Shown: positions 43,656 to 52,867 of the stretch, one piece after another
How positions within the stretch are numbered: the stretch's first letter is position 1
How the letters are laid out: each line of letters starts with the position of its first letter
From: Polaromonas sp. YR568
GTDB lineage: Bacteria; Pseudomonadota; Gammaproteobacteria; Burkholderiales; Burkholderiaceae_C
Direction: 5' to 3'
Length of the DNA stretch: 64,000 nt
Assembly (NCBI RefSeq): GCF_900116715.1
Contig: NZ_FPBM01000012.1
Coordinates: forward strand, 1 to 64,000
The notes under the pieces: generated by a model
Told to the model about the DNA's origin: nothing
Databases searched by the model: none
Seen by the model: the letters and a program-made list of their open reading frames with translations, nothing else
Made by a program: the position numbers and the translations under genes

Positions 43656-44450
43656 CTAGGCGGCGGCGAGCGCGCCGTCTTCAAACACCTTGAGCTCGCC
43701 GGGCGCGAACTGCGTCCACTGCTCGTTGGTGGTCAGCGGCGCCGTGACGACCACGGCCACGCGGTCAGTGGGCTTTGTGTGCTCGGCAAAATTCACGCTC
43801 ACGTCTTCATCACTCAGCGTGGCGTGCGCGAAGGGGTGCTTGCGCTCCACGTAGTAAAGATTCGTGGAGGCGTGCGCCCACAGCGCCTGGCCGTTGCTGA
43901 GCAAAAAGTTAAACGTGCCGTGCGTGGCAATGTGCGCGGCCAGCTCGCGCAGCGTGATGCTCAGCTCGCGCACGCTGGGCACGCCCGCATGCGACTTGGC
44001 CATCTCCTGCATGATCCAGCAGAAAGCACGCTCGCTGTCGGTGGTGCCGACGGGCCTGAAGCTGCCGTGCAGCCGGGGTGAAAAATCTTTCAGGTCGCCG
44101 TTGTGCGCAAACACCCAGTAACGGCCCCAGAGCTCACGCACAAAGGGGTGGCAGTTCTCCAGCGCCACGCGGCCCTGCGTGGCCTTGCGGATGTGCGAGA
44201 TCACGTTGCGGCTTTTGATCGGGTAGCGGCTGATCAGCTCGGCCACCGGCGAGCTGCAGGCCGGCTGGTGGTCGACAAAGTGGCGCAGGCCTTTATCGCT
44301 GCCGCCGGCAACGCTGTCGTCACCTTCAAAAAACGCGATACCCCAGCCGTCGGCATGGTGGTCGGTGTGGCCGCCGCGCTGCGCAAAGCCGCGAAAGCTG
44401 AAGGTCACATCGGTGGGGGCATTGCAGTTCATGCCGAGTAGCTGGCACAT
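43656..44450 (-). CDS. Class II glutamine amidotransferase (YafJ-like)
   Basis: A 264-aa Ntn-type amidotransferase. The catalytic nucleophile is Cys2 (MCQLLGMNCNAPTDVTF), followed by GFAQRGGHTDHHADGWGIAFFE, SHIRKATQGRVALENCHPF and FAHNGDLKDF, all family blocks. It has no synthetase domain; YafJ-like proteins are of unsettled function. The start at 44450 is required because the N-terminal Cys must follow the initiator Met. It starts one base after the end of the MFS gene. Confidence 0.92.
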   Translation of the reverse strand: MCQLLGMNCNAPTDVTFSFRGFAQRGGHTDHHADGWGIAFFEGDDSVAGGSDKGLRHFVDHQPACSSPVAELISRYPIKSRNVISHIRKATQGRVALENCHPFVRELWGRYWVFAHNGDLKDFSPRLHGSFRPVGTTDSERAFCWIMQEMAKSHAGVPSVRELSITLRELAAHIATHGTFNFLLSNGQALWAHASTNLYYVERKHPFAHATLSDEDVSVNFAEHTKPTDRVAVVVTAPLTTNEQWTQFAPGELKVFEDGALAAA

Positions 44451-44451
44451 G

Positions 44452-45939
44452 TCAGTCTGCTTCCTGCTTGTTGTTCTGTGATTTGCCGGGTTGGGTGGGC
44501 ACCGGCACGCGAAGCTGCCACGCGGCCACCATGGCCAGCACGCACAGGCCGGCCAGCATAAGGAAGGCTTCGTTAAAAGCCGCCAGCCGCGCCGGGCTGC
44601 TGGTGGCATTGGCCAATGAGTCGCCATGGGCAGCCAGCCGCCACTCCAGCACGATGCCGCACAAACTCACGCCGATGGCGCCGCCCAGCATGCGCAAGAA
44701 ATTGATGGCGCTCGCACCTTGCGACAGCAGGTGTTCATGCAAGGGCCGCAGCGAGCCCAGGTTGAGCGAAGGCAGGATAAAACCCAGCCCGATGCGCCCC
44801 AGCGTGGCCCACATCACCAGCATCCACAAGCCCGACGCCAGGCTCACCGTGAGCATCAACGCGAATGACGCCGCCAGCAGAGCCAGGCCGGTGCTGACGA
44901 GAAGCCAGGTCGGGTGCTTGTCAGCCAGGCGACCCACACCCGCAATCGTGGCCGCCAGCACCAGGCCCGCGGGCAGCAGAATGGTGCCGACGTGCGAGGC
45001 CGAGAGGTTCAGGCCCAGCTGTAAATACACCGGCAGCAAATAGGTGGAGCCAAACAGCGCGGTGCCATAGATGAAAGCCACGATGCTGCCCATGGCAAAA
45101 GGCCGGTAGCCGAAGAGCGCCAAGTTCATCAGCGGCGCACCACCGGTCGCGGCCAGGCGGCGCTGCCACCAGATAAAAGCCGCCAGCGCCGCCAGTGCCG
45201 CGCCCAGCAAGACAAAGGCATGCGCGCGCCCTGCGCCGTGCAACTCGACCATGCCGTTGAGCAGACACAGCGTGCCCACCGCACCCAGCAGCAGGCCGCG
45301 CCAGTCGATCATCGCGCCCTGGCGGTTGGCTGCCACGCCGCCCGGCGCGGTGTCGGGCACATAGCGGTACGCCATCCAGAGCGACACCAGGCACAGCGGC
45401 ACCACCATGAAAAAAATCGAGCGCCAGCCGAACAGATCGACCAGGATGCCGCCCACGCTGGGGCCCAGCGCCGGCGCCAGCACCACGCCCATGCCGAAGA
45501 GGCCGCTGGCGCGCCCCTGCTCATGCGGCCCGAAGGCCCGCATGATGATGATCGCGGGAATCGGCTGCACCACGCCGGCCGCCAGGCCCTCGGCCACGCG
45601 CGCGCCCAGCACCAGGCCGAAGCTGTTGGCCAGGCCTCCCACAATGCCGCCGGCCATCAGCAGCACCATGGTGCCCACGTAGGTGCGGCGGTAACCGTAA
45701 CGACCCAGCAGCCAGGGCGTGGTCAGCATGGAGACCGTCATCGCCACCATGAAGCCCGAGCTCACCCACTGCGCGCGCTCCTGCCCCAGCGTGAAGTGGT
45801 GGCTCATGTCGGGAATCGCCACATTGACGATGGTCGACGACATGATGGAGGCCATCGTGCCAATCATCACGGCCAGCAGCAGCAGCCAGCGGTAACGCGG
45901 GCCGTGGTGCGCCTGCAGGTCGGCGAGGGATGCGGACAT
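44452..45939 (-). CDS. DHA2-family MFS efflux transporter (EmrB-like)
   Basis: A 495-aa inner-membrane drug/proton antiporter with about 14 hydrophobic helices. MLLAVMIGTMASIMSSTIVNVAIPDMS is the usual first helix with the DHA2 pattern, and GRYGYRRTYVG and GGILVDLFGWRSIFFMVVP match the conserved loops. No membrane fusion protein or outer-membrane partner is next to it. It is the first gene of a pair with the amidotransferase; the tautomerase gene lies 12 bases upstream on the same strand. Confidence 0.92.
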   Translation of the reverse strand: MSASLADLQAHHGPRYRWLLLLAVMIGTMASIMSSTIVNVAIPDMSHHFTLGQERAQWVSSGFMVAMTVSMLTTPWLLGRYGYRRTYVGTMVLLMAGGIVGGLANSFGLVLGARVAEGLAAGVVQPIPAIIIMRAFGPHEQGRASGLFGMGVVLAPALGPSVGGILVDLFGWRSIFFMVVPLCLVSLWMAYRYVPDTAPGGVAANRQGAMIDWRGLLLGAVGTLCLLNGMVELHGAGRAHAFVLLGAALAALAAFIWWQRRLAATGGAPLMNLALFGYRPFAMGSIVAFIYGTALFGSTYLLPVYLQLGLNLSASHVGTILLPAGLVLAATIAGVGRLADKHPTWLLVSTGLALLAASFALMLTVSLASGLWMLVMWATLGRIGLGFILPSLNLGSLRPLHEHLLSQGASAINFLRMLGGAIGVSLCGIVLEWRLAAHGDSLANATSSPARLAAFNEAFLMLAGLCVLAMVAAWQLRVPVPTQPGKSQNNKQEAD

Positions 45940-45951
45940 GGCTGTCCGGAC

Positions 45952-46143
45952 TCAGTCTCTCGGCTCGGACCAGAGCTTGCCGCCGGTGGCCCAATTTTCG
46001 CGCTTGATGTCGGTGATCAGGATGTCCACGGACTCGGGCTGGCCGCCGAGGATTTCGACGCTGACGCGGGTGATGGCCTCAACGAGCTTTTTCTTCTGCT
46101 CGATGGTGCGGCCTTCCATCATTTCGACGTGGTAAGTGGGCAT
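45952..46143 (-). CDS. 4-oxalocrotonate tautomerase family protein
   Basis: A 63-aa enzyme subunit that begins MPTYHVEMMEGRTIEQKKKL, so that Pro1, exposed after Met removal, is the catalytic base. Two Arg residues (Arg12 and Arg39-like positions) fit substrate binding but were not aligned. Members isomerise enol-keto acids in aromatic degradation; many have other substrates. No aromatic pathway is encoded nearby. The 254 bases from 46144 to the metallopeptidase start show no clear element. Confidence 0.88.
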   Translation of the reverse strand: MPTYHVEMMEGRTIEQKKKLVEAITRVSVEILGGQPESVDILITDIKRENWATGGKLWSEPRD

Positions 46144-46397
46144 GGTGTCCTCTGGGGTGTTGTGGTTGATTGGGGCTTGAGCCGGGGGGTTGGTACAGGG
46201 TTTTGCGGGCAGCCGGTGGGCAGCCCGTCAACATGTCTGACACCCGATGATAAAAGCAAGCGGCCCGCCCTGTTTTGTCGGCCTGCACTGACAGCATGAC
46301 AGGTGTTGCTGCCGGGGGCGGGAGAGCAGGCGGGCGCTATCCTGTACCCTTTGCCTGAAGCCTCAGCCTTGCAGGCCCCATTTATCCGGGCAAGCCC

Positions 46398-47822
46398 TTG
46401 TTCTTCACCACGCCATCCCGATCCACCGAGCAGCCCCTGCCTTTGCTGGCCGGCCGCAACTACCGTTGCCACTGCGGGCAGCCGGTATTCTTCCGCAACA
46501 GCAAATGCCTGGCCTGCGGCACGCCGCTGGGCTACGACTGTGAGCGCGGCCTGCTGCTGCCGCTGATGCCGGGCCCGCGGGAGGGCACCTGGCAGGAATG
46601 GCAGGCGCAAGCCGCACCGGCGGCCGCGCCGCCTGACGACGCCCAGCCGCCCCCGCTCGAAACCATCCCCGGCCAGGAATCCGCCGCCGTAACCGCACCC
46701 GCACCGGTTGCCGCTGCCGACGGCGTCCCGCCTGTCCAGGCCGTGGCCCTCGAAAGCGGCGAGCCGCTGTACAAGCGCTGCCTCAACCTCTCCACTCCCG
46801 CGTCCTGCAACTGGCTGGTGCCGGTCGAAGACCCTGCCGACATGTGCCGGGCCTGCCGCCTCAACCGCACCATTCCGGACCTGACCGACCCGGCCCTGCC
46901 CGACAACGGCTACCTGTGGGGGCGGGTCGAGCTGGCCAAGCGCCGCCTGGTGTCTTCGCTGATCCTGCTCGGCCTGCCTGTGGCCTCCCGCATGAGCGAA
47001 GACACCGGACGCGGCCTGATGTTCGACTTCCTGCGCTCGCCGGTGAACGGCCCGCACATCATGACGGGCCACAACACCGGCCTCATCACACTCAATGTGG
47101 ATGAAGCCGACGATGCCAAGCGCGAAGCAGTGCGCAAGGCCATGCGCGAGCCCTACCGCACGCTGCTCGGGCATTTCCGCCATGAGGTGGGCCACTATTA
47201 CTGGGACCGCCTGATTGCCGGCACGCCCTGGATGGACGGCTTTCACGAGCTCTTCGGCGACGAAACACTGGACTACAAAGCCAGCCTGCAGCGCAACTAC
47301 GACGAAGGCCCGCCCGCCGACTGGCCGCTGCACTACGTGAGCGCCTACGCCAGCACCCACCCCTGGGAGGACTGGGCCGAGTGCTGGGCGCACTACCTGC
47401 ACATGCGCGATGCGATCGACACGGCGCTGAGCTTCGGCCTGAGCGTGGACCATTTCGACCTGGAGTTCACGCCCTTCACCATCGACGCGCTTCACCAGCC
47501 GGAACACCCCGAGGCCGAGCAGTTCCTGACCTTTTTGAACCACTGGACGCGCCTGACCACCATGCTCAACGAGATGTCGCGCAGCATGGGCCAGCCCGAC
47601 TTCTACCCCTTCATCCTGCCGACCGAGGTCGTGGCCAAGCTGCATTTCATTCACCTGGTGGTGTCTTCGGGTAGCTGGCTGCAAGAGCAGGGGAACGCGC
47701 AGCCACCGGCGCAAGGCCAGGTAGAGGCGCCGGTAGAGGCGCCGGCGCAAAGCGAAGCAGGTGGAGAAATGATTGCCGCGACTCAGTCGCAGCAATCCCA
47801 GGGCCAACAACAAGGCTCTTGA
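46398..47822 (+). CDS. Zinc-ribbon metallopeptidase family protein (DUF2248 type)
   Basis: A 474-aa protein. Residues 24-48 form a zinc ribbon (Cys24, Cys26, Cys37, Cys40). A Pro/Ala-rich linker (about 70-125) follows, then the conserved domain with DTGRGLMFDFLRS and a zinc metallopeptidase motif HEVGH at 262-266, with GFHELFGDETLDYK and DWAECWAHYLHMRD completing it. The tail is low complexity with a VEAPVEAPAQ repeat. The only usable start is TTG at 46398, without a good ribosome binding site, so the true N-terminus is doubtful. Substrate is unknown. Confidence 0.85.
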   Translation: MFFTTPSRSTEQPLPLLAGRNYRCHCGQPVFFRNSKCLACGTPLGYDCERGLLLPLMPGPREGTWQEWQAQAAPAAAPPDDAQPPPLETIPGQESAAVTAPAPVAAADGVPPVQAVALESGEPLYKRCLNLSTPASCNWLVPVEDPADMCRACRLNRTIPDLTDPALPDNGYLWGRVELAKRRLVSSLILLGLPVASRMSEDTGRGLMFDFLRSPVNGPHIMTGHNTGLITLNVDEADDAKREAVRKAMREPYRTLLGHFRHEVGHYYWDRLIAGTPWMDGFHELFGDETLDYKASLQRNYDEGPPADWPLHYVSAYASTHPWEDWAECWAHYLHMRDAIDTALSFGLSVDHFDLEFTPFTIDALHQPEHPEAEQFLTFLNHWTRLTTMLNEMSRSMGQPDFYPFILPTEVVAKLHFIHLVVSSGSWLQEQGNAQPPAQGQVEAPVEAPAQSEAGGEMIAATQSQQSQGQQQGS

Positions 47823-47840
47823 ATCGAAAATAGCTTCAAG

Positions 47841-47890
47841 CCAACTGCAAGCCAATAAAGACAAGCGTAGGCAGCTACTCTTTTGATAGC
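47841..47890 (-). repeat. 50-bp dispersed repeat, copy 2 (matches 30296-30345)
   Basis: On the minus strand it reads GCTATCAAAAGAGTAGC, then on to GGCTTGCAGTTGG, aligning without gaps to the thiL copy at 35 of 50 positions. It lies in the gap between the metallopeptidase and the GIY-YIG-like gene, starting 19 bases after the former's stop. Confidence 0.65.
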
Positions 47891-47962
47891 AAAGACTGAG
47901 AGACTGAAAGGCGGATTGCGTTAAAGTCGGCCCACCGTCCACCCTTCAGGCCTCACCCACCC

Positions 47963-48298
47963 ATGCCCGCCCGGCCCAAGCGCCACCACTACAGCGTCTA
48001 CGTGATCGAGCTAGGGCCCGAGGTGTGGGACGTCGCGCGCTTTCGCCGCGCCAACCCGGACTACCAGTTCGGCAAGCCCTTTGTTTATGTCGGCATGACG
48101 GGGCTGGACCCGGACGTGCGCTTTGACAAACACAAGGCCGGCATCCAGGCCAACCGCTACGCGCGTGATTTCGGAGTACGCCTTTTGCCGCGGCTGTATG
48201 AGATGTACAACCCCATGCCCTACGATGCGGCGCGCGATATGGAGGTCGAGCTGGGCATCGCCCTGCGTGAAGCGGGTTACGGGGTCTGGCAGGCCTGA
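47963..48298 (+). CDS. Small GIY-YIG-like protein
   Basis: A 111-aa protein. YSVYVIEL near residues 10-17 and FVYVGMTGLDPDVRFDKHKAG (residues about 33-53) resemble the two strands and the Arg/His pattern of GIY-YIG nucleases, and the EVELGIALREAGYGVW tail could hold the catalytic Glu. No DNA-binding domain is fused. The call rests on motif shape, not on clear homology; it may be catalytically inactive. It stands alone between a repeat and the convergent OsmC operon. Confidence 0.55.
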   Translation: MPARPKRHHYSVYVIELGPEVWDVARFRRANPDYQFGKPFVYVGMTGLDPDVRFDKHKAGIQANRYARDFGVRLLPRLYEMYNPMPYDAARDMEVELGIALREAGYGVWQA

Positions 48299-48327
48299 GC
48301 CCTACCGCCCCTTCTGTGGGCTCAGGG

Positions 48328-48612
48328 CTATTCCAGCGCGTTCACGCTGACGCCGTGCTGCCCGGAAAACGCCTTGAGGATGTCGGCGATCTCCGCGTCC
48401 TGCAGCGTGGTGGTCAGCTCAACGAGCTTGTTGCCGCTGCCCTTGTGGCTGTCGCTCACCGCCACGGTGGCCGCGGGGTCGGTGGCGGCAAACAGTTTTT
48501 GCAGCGACGGGCCGAGCGAGGCCATCACGCCGTCGGCCCCGGCTGAGGAAGCTCCAGCGCCGGAGTCCGCCGTGTACTGAACTTCAAACGAGAAATTGGT
48601 TTTCGGATTCAT
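48328..48612 (-). CDS. Hypothetical protein, 94 aa
   Basis: A small acidic-neutral protein starting MNPKTNFSFEVQYTADSGAG, with an Ala/Ser/Gly-rich stretch and a later segment SDSHKGSGNKLVELTTTLQDAEIADILKAF. I recognise no family. It follows osmC by 21 bases on the same strand, so the two are probably co-transcribed. Convergent with the GIY-YIG-like gene. Confidence 0.65.
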   Translation of the reverse strand: MNPKTNFSFEVQYTADSGAGASSAGADGVMASLGPSLQKLFAATDPAATVAVSDSHKGSGNKLVELTTTLQDAEIADILKAFSGQHGVSVNALE

Positions 48613-48633
48613 GCGGATGCCGCCCTTGCGTTG

Positions 48634-49071
48634 TTATTTGAGCAGCGTGGCTGTCAGGGTGATTTCCGGCACGCTGGCCAGTGCTTTCGACAGCGGGCAG
48701 CCCTTCTTGGCGCCGGCGGCAATTTCCTGGAACTTCGCCTCGTCGATGCCGGGGACCACGGCTTCCAGCGTCAAGGCAATGCGGTCGATCACGAAGCCGT
48801 CGCCTTGCTGAACCAGGCGCACGCGTGCACGGGTGTCGATTTTGTCGGTGCTGAACCCGGCCTTGTCGCAGGCAAAGGAAAACGCCATGGTCAAGCAGGC
48901 CGCATGCGCGGCGCCCAGCAGCTCTTCCGGGTTGGTGCCGCTGCGGTCGTCTTCAAAACGGCTGCCGAAGCCATAGGGATAGGCTTTGAGCGCGGCGGTT
49001 TCGGTGCTGATCTGGCCCTGGCCTTTTTTGCCCCGGCCTTCCCAATGAACGGAGGCGGATTTTTCAGTCAT
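48634..49071 (-). CDS. osmC: OsmC organic hydroperoxide reductase
   Basis: A 145-aa OsmC proper. The reactive cysteines are Cys59 (GTNPEELLGAAHAACLTMAFSFAC) and Cys125 (AKKGCPLSKALAS), exact family blocks. It reduces organic hydroperoxides, usually with a lipoylated partner. The ATG at 49071 gives the typical MTEKSASVHWEG N-terminus; the longer frame is rejected. The 205 bases from 49072 to the DUF1631 stop show nothing I can name beyond a short direct repeat GATCACTGGG. Confidence 0.93.
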   Translation of the reverse strand: MTEKSASVHWEGRGKKGQGQISTETAALKAYPYGFGSRFEDDRSGTNPEELLGAAHAACLTMAFSFACDKAGFSTDKIDTRARVRLVQQGDGFVIDRIALTLEAVVPGIDEAKFQEIAAGAKKGCPLSKALASVPEITLTATLLK

Positions 49072-49277
49072 GGTGGTCTTTCGGTGTGGTGTTGGCGGTT
49101 TGAACAGGCGCACCCTTCGCCGCAAACAAACGATCACTGGGAGATCACTGGGGTTGCGGGCAGGATTCGGGTGGGGTCGAAAGGCCAGTGTGCGCGCCGG
49201 CCGGCGGGCTCGGCGTCAGACAGGGCCGCGAGCGCCGGCTTGACGCTTTCCTACAGCGGCCGGCAGCCGCATTCAGC

Positions 49278-51866
49278 TTAAGCCGTTTCAGCCTCGGCCT
49301 GAGCGGCCGGGGTGGTCTGCGAGGTGACTTCCGAGGCGACGGCGTCCAGCGCCTGCGCCACCACGCCATGGCTGTCGACCGGCCTGAGCAGGCGTTCGCG
49401 GATCAGGCGTTCGCAGCTGCGCTTGGTCATGGAGTGAGGCTGGCCGCCATGGCTCACGAACATGAAGAGCGTGCCCTTGGTGCTGGCCCAGATCAGCTGG
49501 GCGCGCAGCCAGCGGCGGCGTGAATACAAGTCGACCCAGTGGCCCGAACGCAGGCCAAGCAATACGCGCTCGGCATCGCCCTGGTCCATGGCCGGCGCGG
49601 CGTTGGCGGACGCTTCCTGCTCGGCGAGCAGTTCGGCATGGGAAGAATCGATTTCTTCGCCCACAGAATCTGCGGTTTGCATGCCCGAGGAGCTTTCGTG
49701 CTCGTCCTCCAGCGGCGCAAGATCGCCCGGCGCTGTCGGCAAAGTGTCTTCAAAGCCCGCAGCATCGAGTTCGTCGCGTGCGAGCCAGGGATGGGCCGCG
49801 GCCTTGGCGCGGCGCTGCTCGGGCGTGGCCGGCAACTCCTCAGGCTCCAGCGGCATGGCGCCGGACTCTTCCGCATCGCGCTGGCTCTTCAAGCGGCGCA
49901 GCTTGAGCACCGGCCGGTGCAGCTTCATCAGGCCTTCAAAAAAGGGCTCGCTCTCGCGCGGGTCCTGGCCCAGCAGCTCCAGGCCTTCATGCAGCTTGGC
50001 CAGCAGGCCCGGGATCATTTCGATCAGCTTGGCCGGGCGCTTGAGCGTCACCTCGCGCTTGACGCTCCAGAGCAGGTCAGGCACCACGGAGCCGAAGCCC
50101 ATGGGGTCGATCTGGTTGCGCGTGTCGGCCAGCTTGGCATGCGCCATGGCCAGCGCCCAGGGGCCGAAGAGGAAGTCCAGCACCAGGCCCGGCACCTGCT
50201 CCAGGTCCGAGCGCGTGCTCAGCTCAAAAGCGATCTGGTCGGCCTGCGTCTGGCGCTCTTCGGCAAAACGCAGGGCCTGCAGCACATTGCTGCGGTTTTG
50301 CGATTCTTGCTGGTCCTGCTCGTCCCAGCCGTATTCGAGCGTGGCCAGCGCCATGCCGAAAGGCTGCGCGTCCTCGATCGTGAGGCCGTTGAGGCCATTG
50401 AAGGCGCGTGTGACAGGCTCAAAAAATGCCAGGAACTCGGGGCTGAACTCGTCGTTGTACTTGAAGCTGCGCTGCGCCACCCGCTCCATGATGCGGCGCC
50501 CGGCGTGGCCTTCGTCGCTGAAAAAGCGCGGGTCCACCATGGCCAGGCGCAGCAGCGAAGGCTCCAGCGCCACGATGGCTTCGCGCACCGGCACCAGCAG
50601 GCGCGGGTCTTGTGCGACCTGGTTGACCAGCTTGCGCACCACTTCCAGCCCCAGCACCTGGCCGACTTGCTGGGCTTCTTTTTTGAGCTGGGTGCGGATG
50701 ATCGCCCGCTCCCGGGGCTGGGCATACGAGCCCCACACCTGCGCATTGAGGTGGCTGCGTTCGTCGATCAGGCGTTGCGGCCGGTCGACGGCCGGCATGT
50801 CTTCGTAGTCAGACAGGTAACCAGGACGCGACTCGAGCGGCGCGGAGCCGGAGTCAGGCGCTTCCTTGAGTGCCGTCAGTTCCTTCTCAACCGTCTGGTA
50901 ATAAGAAGGCGCCAGCCCGTGGTGCGCGTTGCCGCCGCCGCCGAACAGGAACTCCTGGAACAGCTCGTCCCGGATTTCGTAGTTGGACAGGTCGGCGTAC
51001 TGCGGCGCCGGAGCGCTGGAGCCCTCGCCATAGCCGCCTTCCCCGCCGCCATAACCTCCACCTGCGCCGGTTCCGTCGCCATCACCACTGCCGCCGCCGT
51101 TGCCCGAGCCCATCGCAGCGGCGCTGGAGCCGTTGCCGCCCTGGCCGCGCCTGCGGCCCACGCTGGCCGGCGTCTGCAGCACGCGGTAGCTGGCGCCCTG
51201 CACGTTGGCCAGCTCCAGCTGGTTGACCAGCCGTTCATACAGCCGCTTGAGCTCACGCCCCAGTGGCGCCGCCAGGTATTTGAACCAGTGCGAGGCAATG
51301 GCCGGCTCGGCATGGCTGGCCGCCACCATCTCGCGCAGGGTTTGCGCAAAGACGTCGGGCCGCAGCGGGTTGAGGTCCGGCCGCACATTGGGCAGCCCCT
51401 GCACGGAACTGATCAGTTTGTTGAGTTCGGCCAGTATCTGCTCAACCGCGGGCAGCACCTGCTGGAGCAGGCGCGACGACTCGATGGCCTTGGAGACATG
51501 GCTGTCATCGACCAGGGAGAAGCTGGCGTGGGTCAGGGAGGCGAAGGCGCTGGACGACGCAGCAGCCGAGGCGGCGAGCTGCTGCGGGGATTCCTCGGGG
51601 GTTCTTGCCGCCTGCGCGGCCGTCGCCACATTGGCCTTGAAGTGCGCGAGCAGGTCGGCGGGGTACTGCACGCTCCAGGCGGCTTTGTGCTTCTGCAGGT
51701 CGCGCCAGGCGGTGGCCAGTTCGTCACGTTCGCTGACTTTGGTGGATTGCGTTTCCGCCACCTGCATGCCCGACACCGCATCTTCTATGCACTGCTCCAA
51801 GGCGGGCCGGGCCGCTTGGGCGGCAGCCTGGAGACAGGATTGAAGAACATCAGGTTGCGAAGCCAT
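49278..51866 (-). CDS. DUF1631 family protein with PilZ-like C-terminus
   Basis: An 862-aa cytoplasmic protein of the DUF1631 family, found mainly in beta- and gammaproteobacteria. The N-terminal half is helical; a Gly/Ser-rich linker lies at about residues 245-290. The conserved central block includes NYEIRDELFQEFLFGG and DEGHAGRRIMERVAQRSF. The C-terminal 90 residues (GHWVDLYSRRRWLRAQLIWASTKGTLFMF) resemble a PilZ-like barrel, hinting at cyclic-di-GMP or polysaccharide signalling, though the RxxxR/DxSxxG binding motif is not clear. The ATG at 51866 is preferred over a longer frame. Confidence 0.85.
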   Translation of the reverse strand: MASQPDVLQSCLQAAAQAARPALEQCIEDAVSGMQVAETQSTKVSERDELATAWRDLQKHKAAWSVQYPADLLAHFKANVATAAQAARTPEESPQQLAASAAASSSAFASLTHASFSLVDDSHVSKAIESSRLLQQVLPAVEQILAELNKLISSVQGLPNVRPDLNPLRPDVFAQTLREMVAASHAEPAIASHWFKYLAAPLGRELKRLYERLVNQLELANVQGASYRVLQTPASVGRRRGQGGNGSSAAAMGSGNGGGSGDGDGTGAGGGYGGGEGGYGEGSSAPAPQYADLSNYEIRDELFQEFLFGGGGNAHHGLAPSYYQTVEKELTALKEAPDSGSAPLESRPGYLSDYEDMPAVDRPQRLIDERSHLNAQVWGSYAQPRERAIIRTQLKKEAQQVGQVLGLEVVRKLVNQVAQDPRLLVPVREAIVALEPSLLRLAMVDPRFFSDEGHAGRRIMERVAQRSFKYNDEFSPEFLAFFEPVTRAFNGLNGLTIEDAQPFGMALATLEYGWDEQDQQESQNRSNVLQALRFAEERQTQADQIAFELSTRSDLEQVPGLVLDFLFGPWALAMAHAKLADTRNQIDPMGFGSVVPDLLWSVKREVTLKRPAKLIEMIPGLLAKLHEGLELLGQDPRESEPFFEGLMKLHRPVLKLRRLKSQRDAEESGAMPLEPEELPATPEQRRAKAAAHPWLARDELDAAGFEDTLPTAPGDLAPLEDEHESSSGMQTADSVGEEIDSSHAELLAEQEASANAAPAMDQGDAERVLLGLRSGHWVDLYSRRRWLRAQLIWASTKGTLFMFVSHGGQPHSMTKRSCERLIRERLLRPVDSHGVVAQALDAVASEVTSQTTPAAQAEAETA

Positions 51867-52192
51867 CTGGAGCCAAGGTTTGCGAAAAATAAAGGTGTAG
51901 CCACTCAGCCAGCCAGCTTGCAACCGTCCGTGCCGGGGCGAGAGAGGTGTCTAGGGTAAGGGCCAACTGTGTCTCCATCGAAATGCTTGCAAAATGTTTC
52001 ACTTGGTTTCGCCTGTACACATATGGTTTGAAGCCCCGGGTAGAGAACTATTGGCCGTAATTTGCGCCTAAATGCCTCTGAATACCGGTTTTGATGTGAC
52101 TCTTCGCACGTTGGGCAACTGCGAGGAACGGTCGGTTCCACACAACACTTTGGGGTGTGCAAAATGCCCTTCTGTGTTGCGGAGTGTGTTTA
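51867..52192. other. Divergent intergenic region, no clear feature
   Basis: This 326-base stretch separates the DUF1631 gene from the secreted protein at 52193. It has lower GC than its surroundings and contains promoters for both sides in principle, but no convincing -10/-35 pair or operator could be fixed. A frame of 85 codons on the minus strand (51905-52162) lacks family resemblance. Confidence 0.5.
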
Positions 52193-52786
52193 ATGTTCTT
52201 TCTGTTCGAGATATTCCGGCCCTTCTTCTTACGCCGGGCCCCATCTGAATCTTCTGGCCGGTGCCGGCGTGCTTGCCTGGCCGGCGCACTTTTACTGGGC
52301 TTGTGCCCGGTCGCATGGGCTAACACCGTGCTGGAAAATGCCGCACTGCTGGGCATGGGTGCCGAACAAATCACCGCCGCCCTGCCCGATGCACAGCCCG
52401 TCAGGGCGCCACGGCGGCTGCCCTCAGGCGCGCTGGGTTCGCTTCGTGTGGCCGATGCGGCGTGCGAGGGCGCGCGTTTCGAGCAAACCCTGTACTTCAA
52501 TCACCAGAAGCTGGCGCAGATGGATCTGGTGCTGCTCAACCCGGCGTCCGGCCCCGGGTCGGAGAACGCCATGGCCCACGTCCATGAGGCGCTGCTGCAA
52601 TCCCTGCGTGCGAGGCTGGGCCCAGAGCTCGCCGCTTTCGGTGCAACGCCAGGCGCCGTCGCCGACACCGCCTCCTGGGTCAGCGCGGATGCCGACGTGA
52701 TGCTGTTTCGCTCAGGACGGCCTGAGCACCCCAGCCTGCGGATCGTCATCAAGCAGCGGCAGCTGGTGGATGCGGGCGAGCTTTAG
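52193..52786 (+). CDS. Secreted hypothetical protein, 197 aa
   Basis: A protein with a long basic/hydrophobic N-terminus (RRACLAGALLLGLCPVAWA, cleavage near WAN) that looks like a signal peptide, then about 150 residues of mixed alpha/beta character (TLYFNHQKLAQMDLVLLNP). The ATG at 52193 has GGAG nine bases upstream. I recognise no family. It ends just before the terminator shared with the convergent glcB gene. Confidence 0.7.
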   Translation: MFFLFEIFRPFFLRRAPSESSGRCRRACLAGALLLGLCPVAWANTVLENAALLGMGAEQITAALPDAQPVRAPRRLPSGALGSLRVADAACEGARFEQTLYFNHQKLAQMDLVLLNPASGPGSENAMAHVHEALLQSLRARLGPELAAFGATPGAVADTASWVSADADVMLFRSGRPEHPSLRIVIKQRQLVDAGEL

Positions 52787-52820
52787 GCGCGCCGGGTACG
52801 AATGAGGATTCCCCGCCCAT

Positions 52821-52848
52821 AAAAAAAGGCGCTTCACAGCGCCTTTTT
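52821..52848. terminator. Bidirectional intrinsic terminator
   Basis: Stem AAAAAGGCGC/GCGCCTTTTT with loop TTCACA, T-run on both strands, between the convergent secreted-protein gene and glcB. Confidence 0.88.
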
Positions 52849-52867
52849 CAGTTCAGGGCAACAGCAC

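Noticed and set aside
49539..51959. An 806-codon plus-strand open frame opposite the DUF1631 gene
   Set aside because: Fully antisense to a conserved gene and compositionally a shadow.
51905..52162. An 85-codon minus-strand open frame in the DUF1631 upstream region
   Set aside because: No ribosome binding site of note, no family and no conservation evidence.
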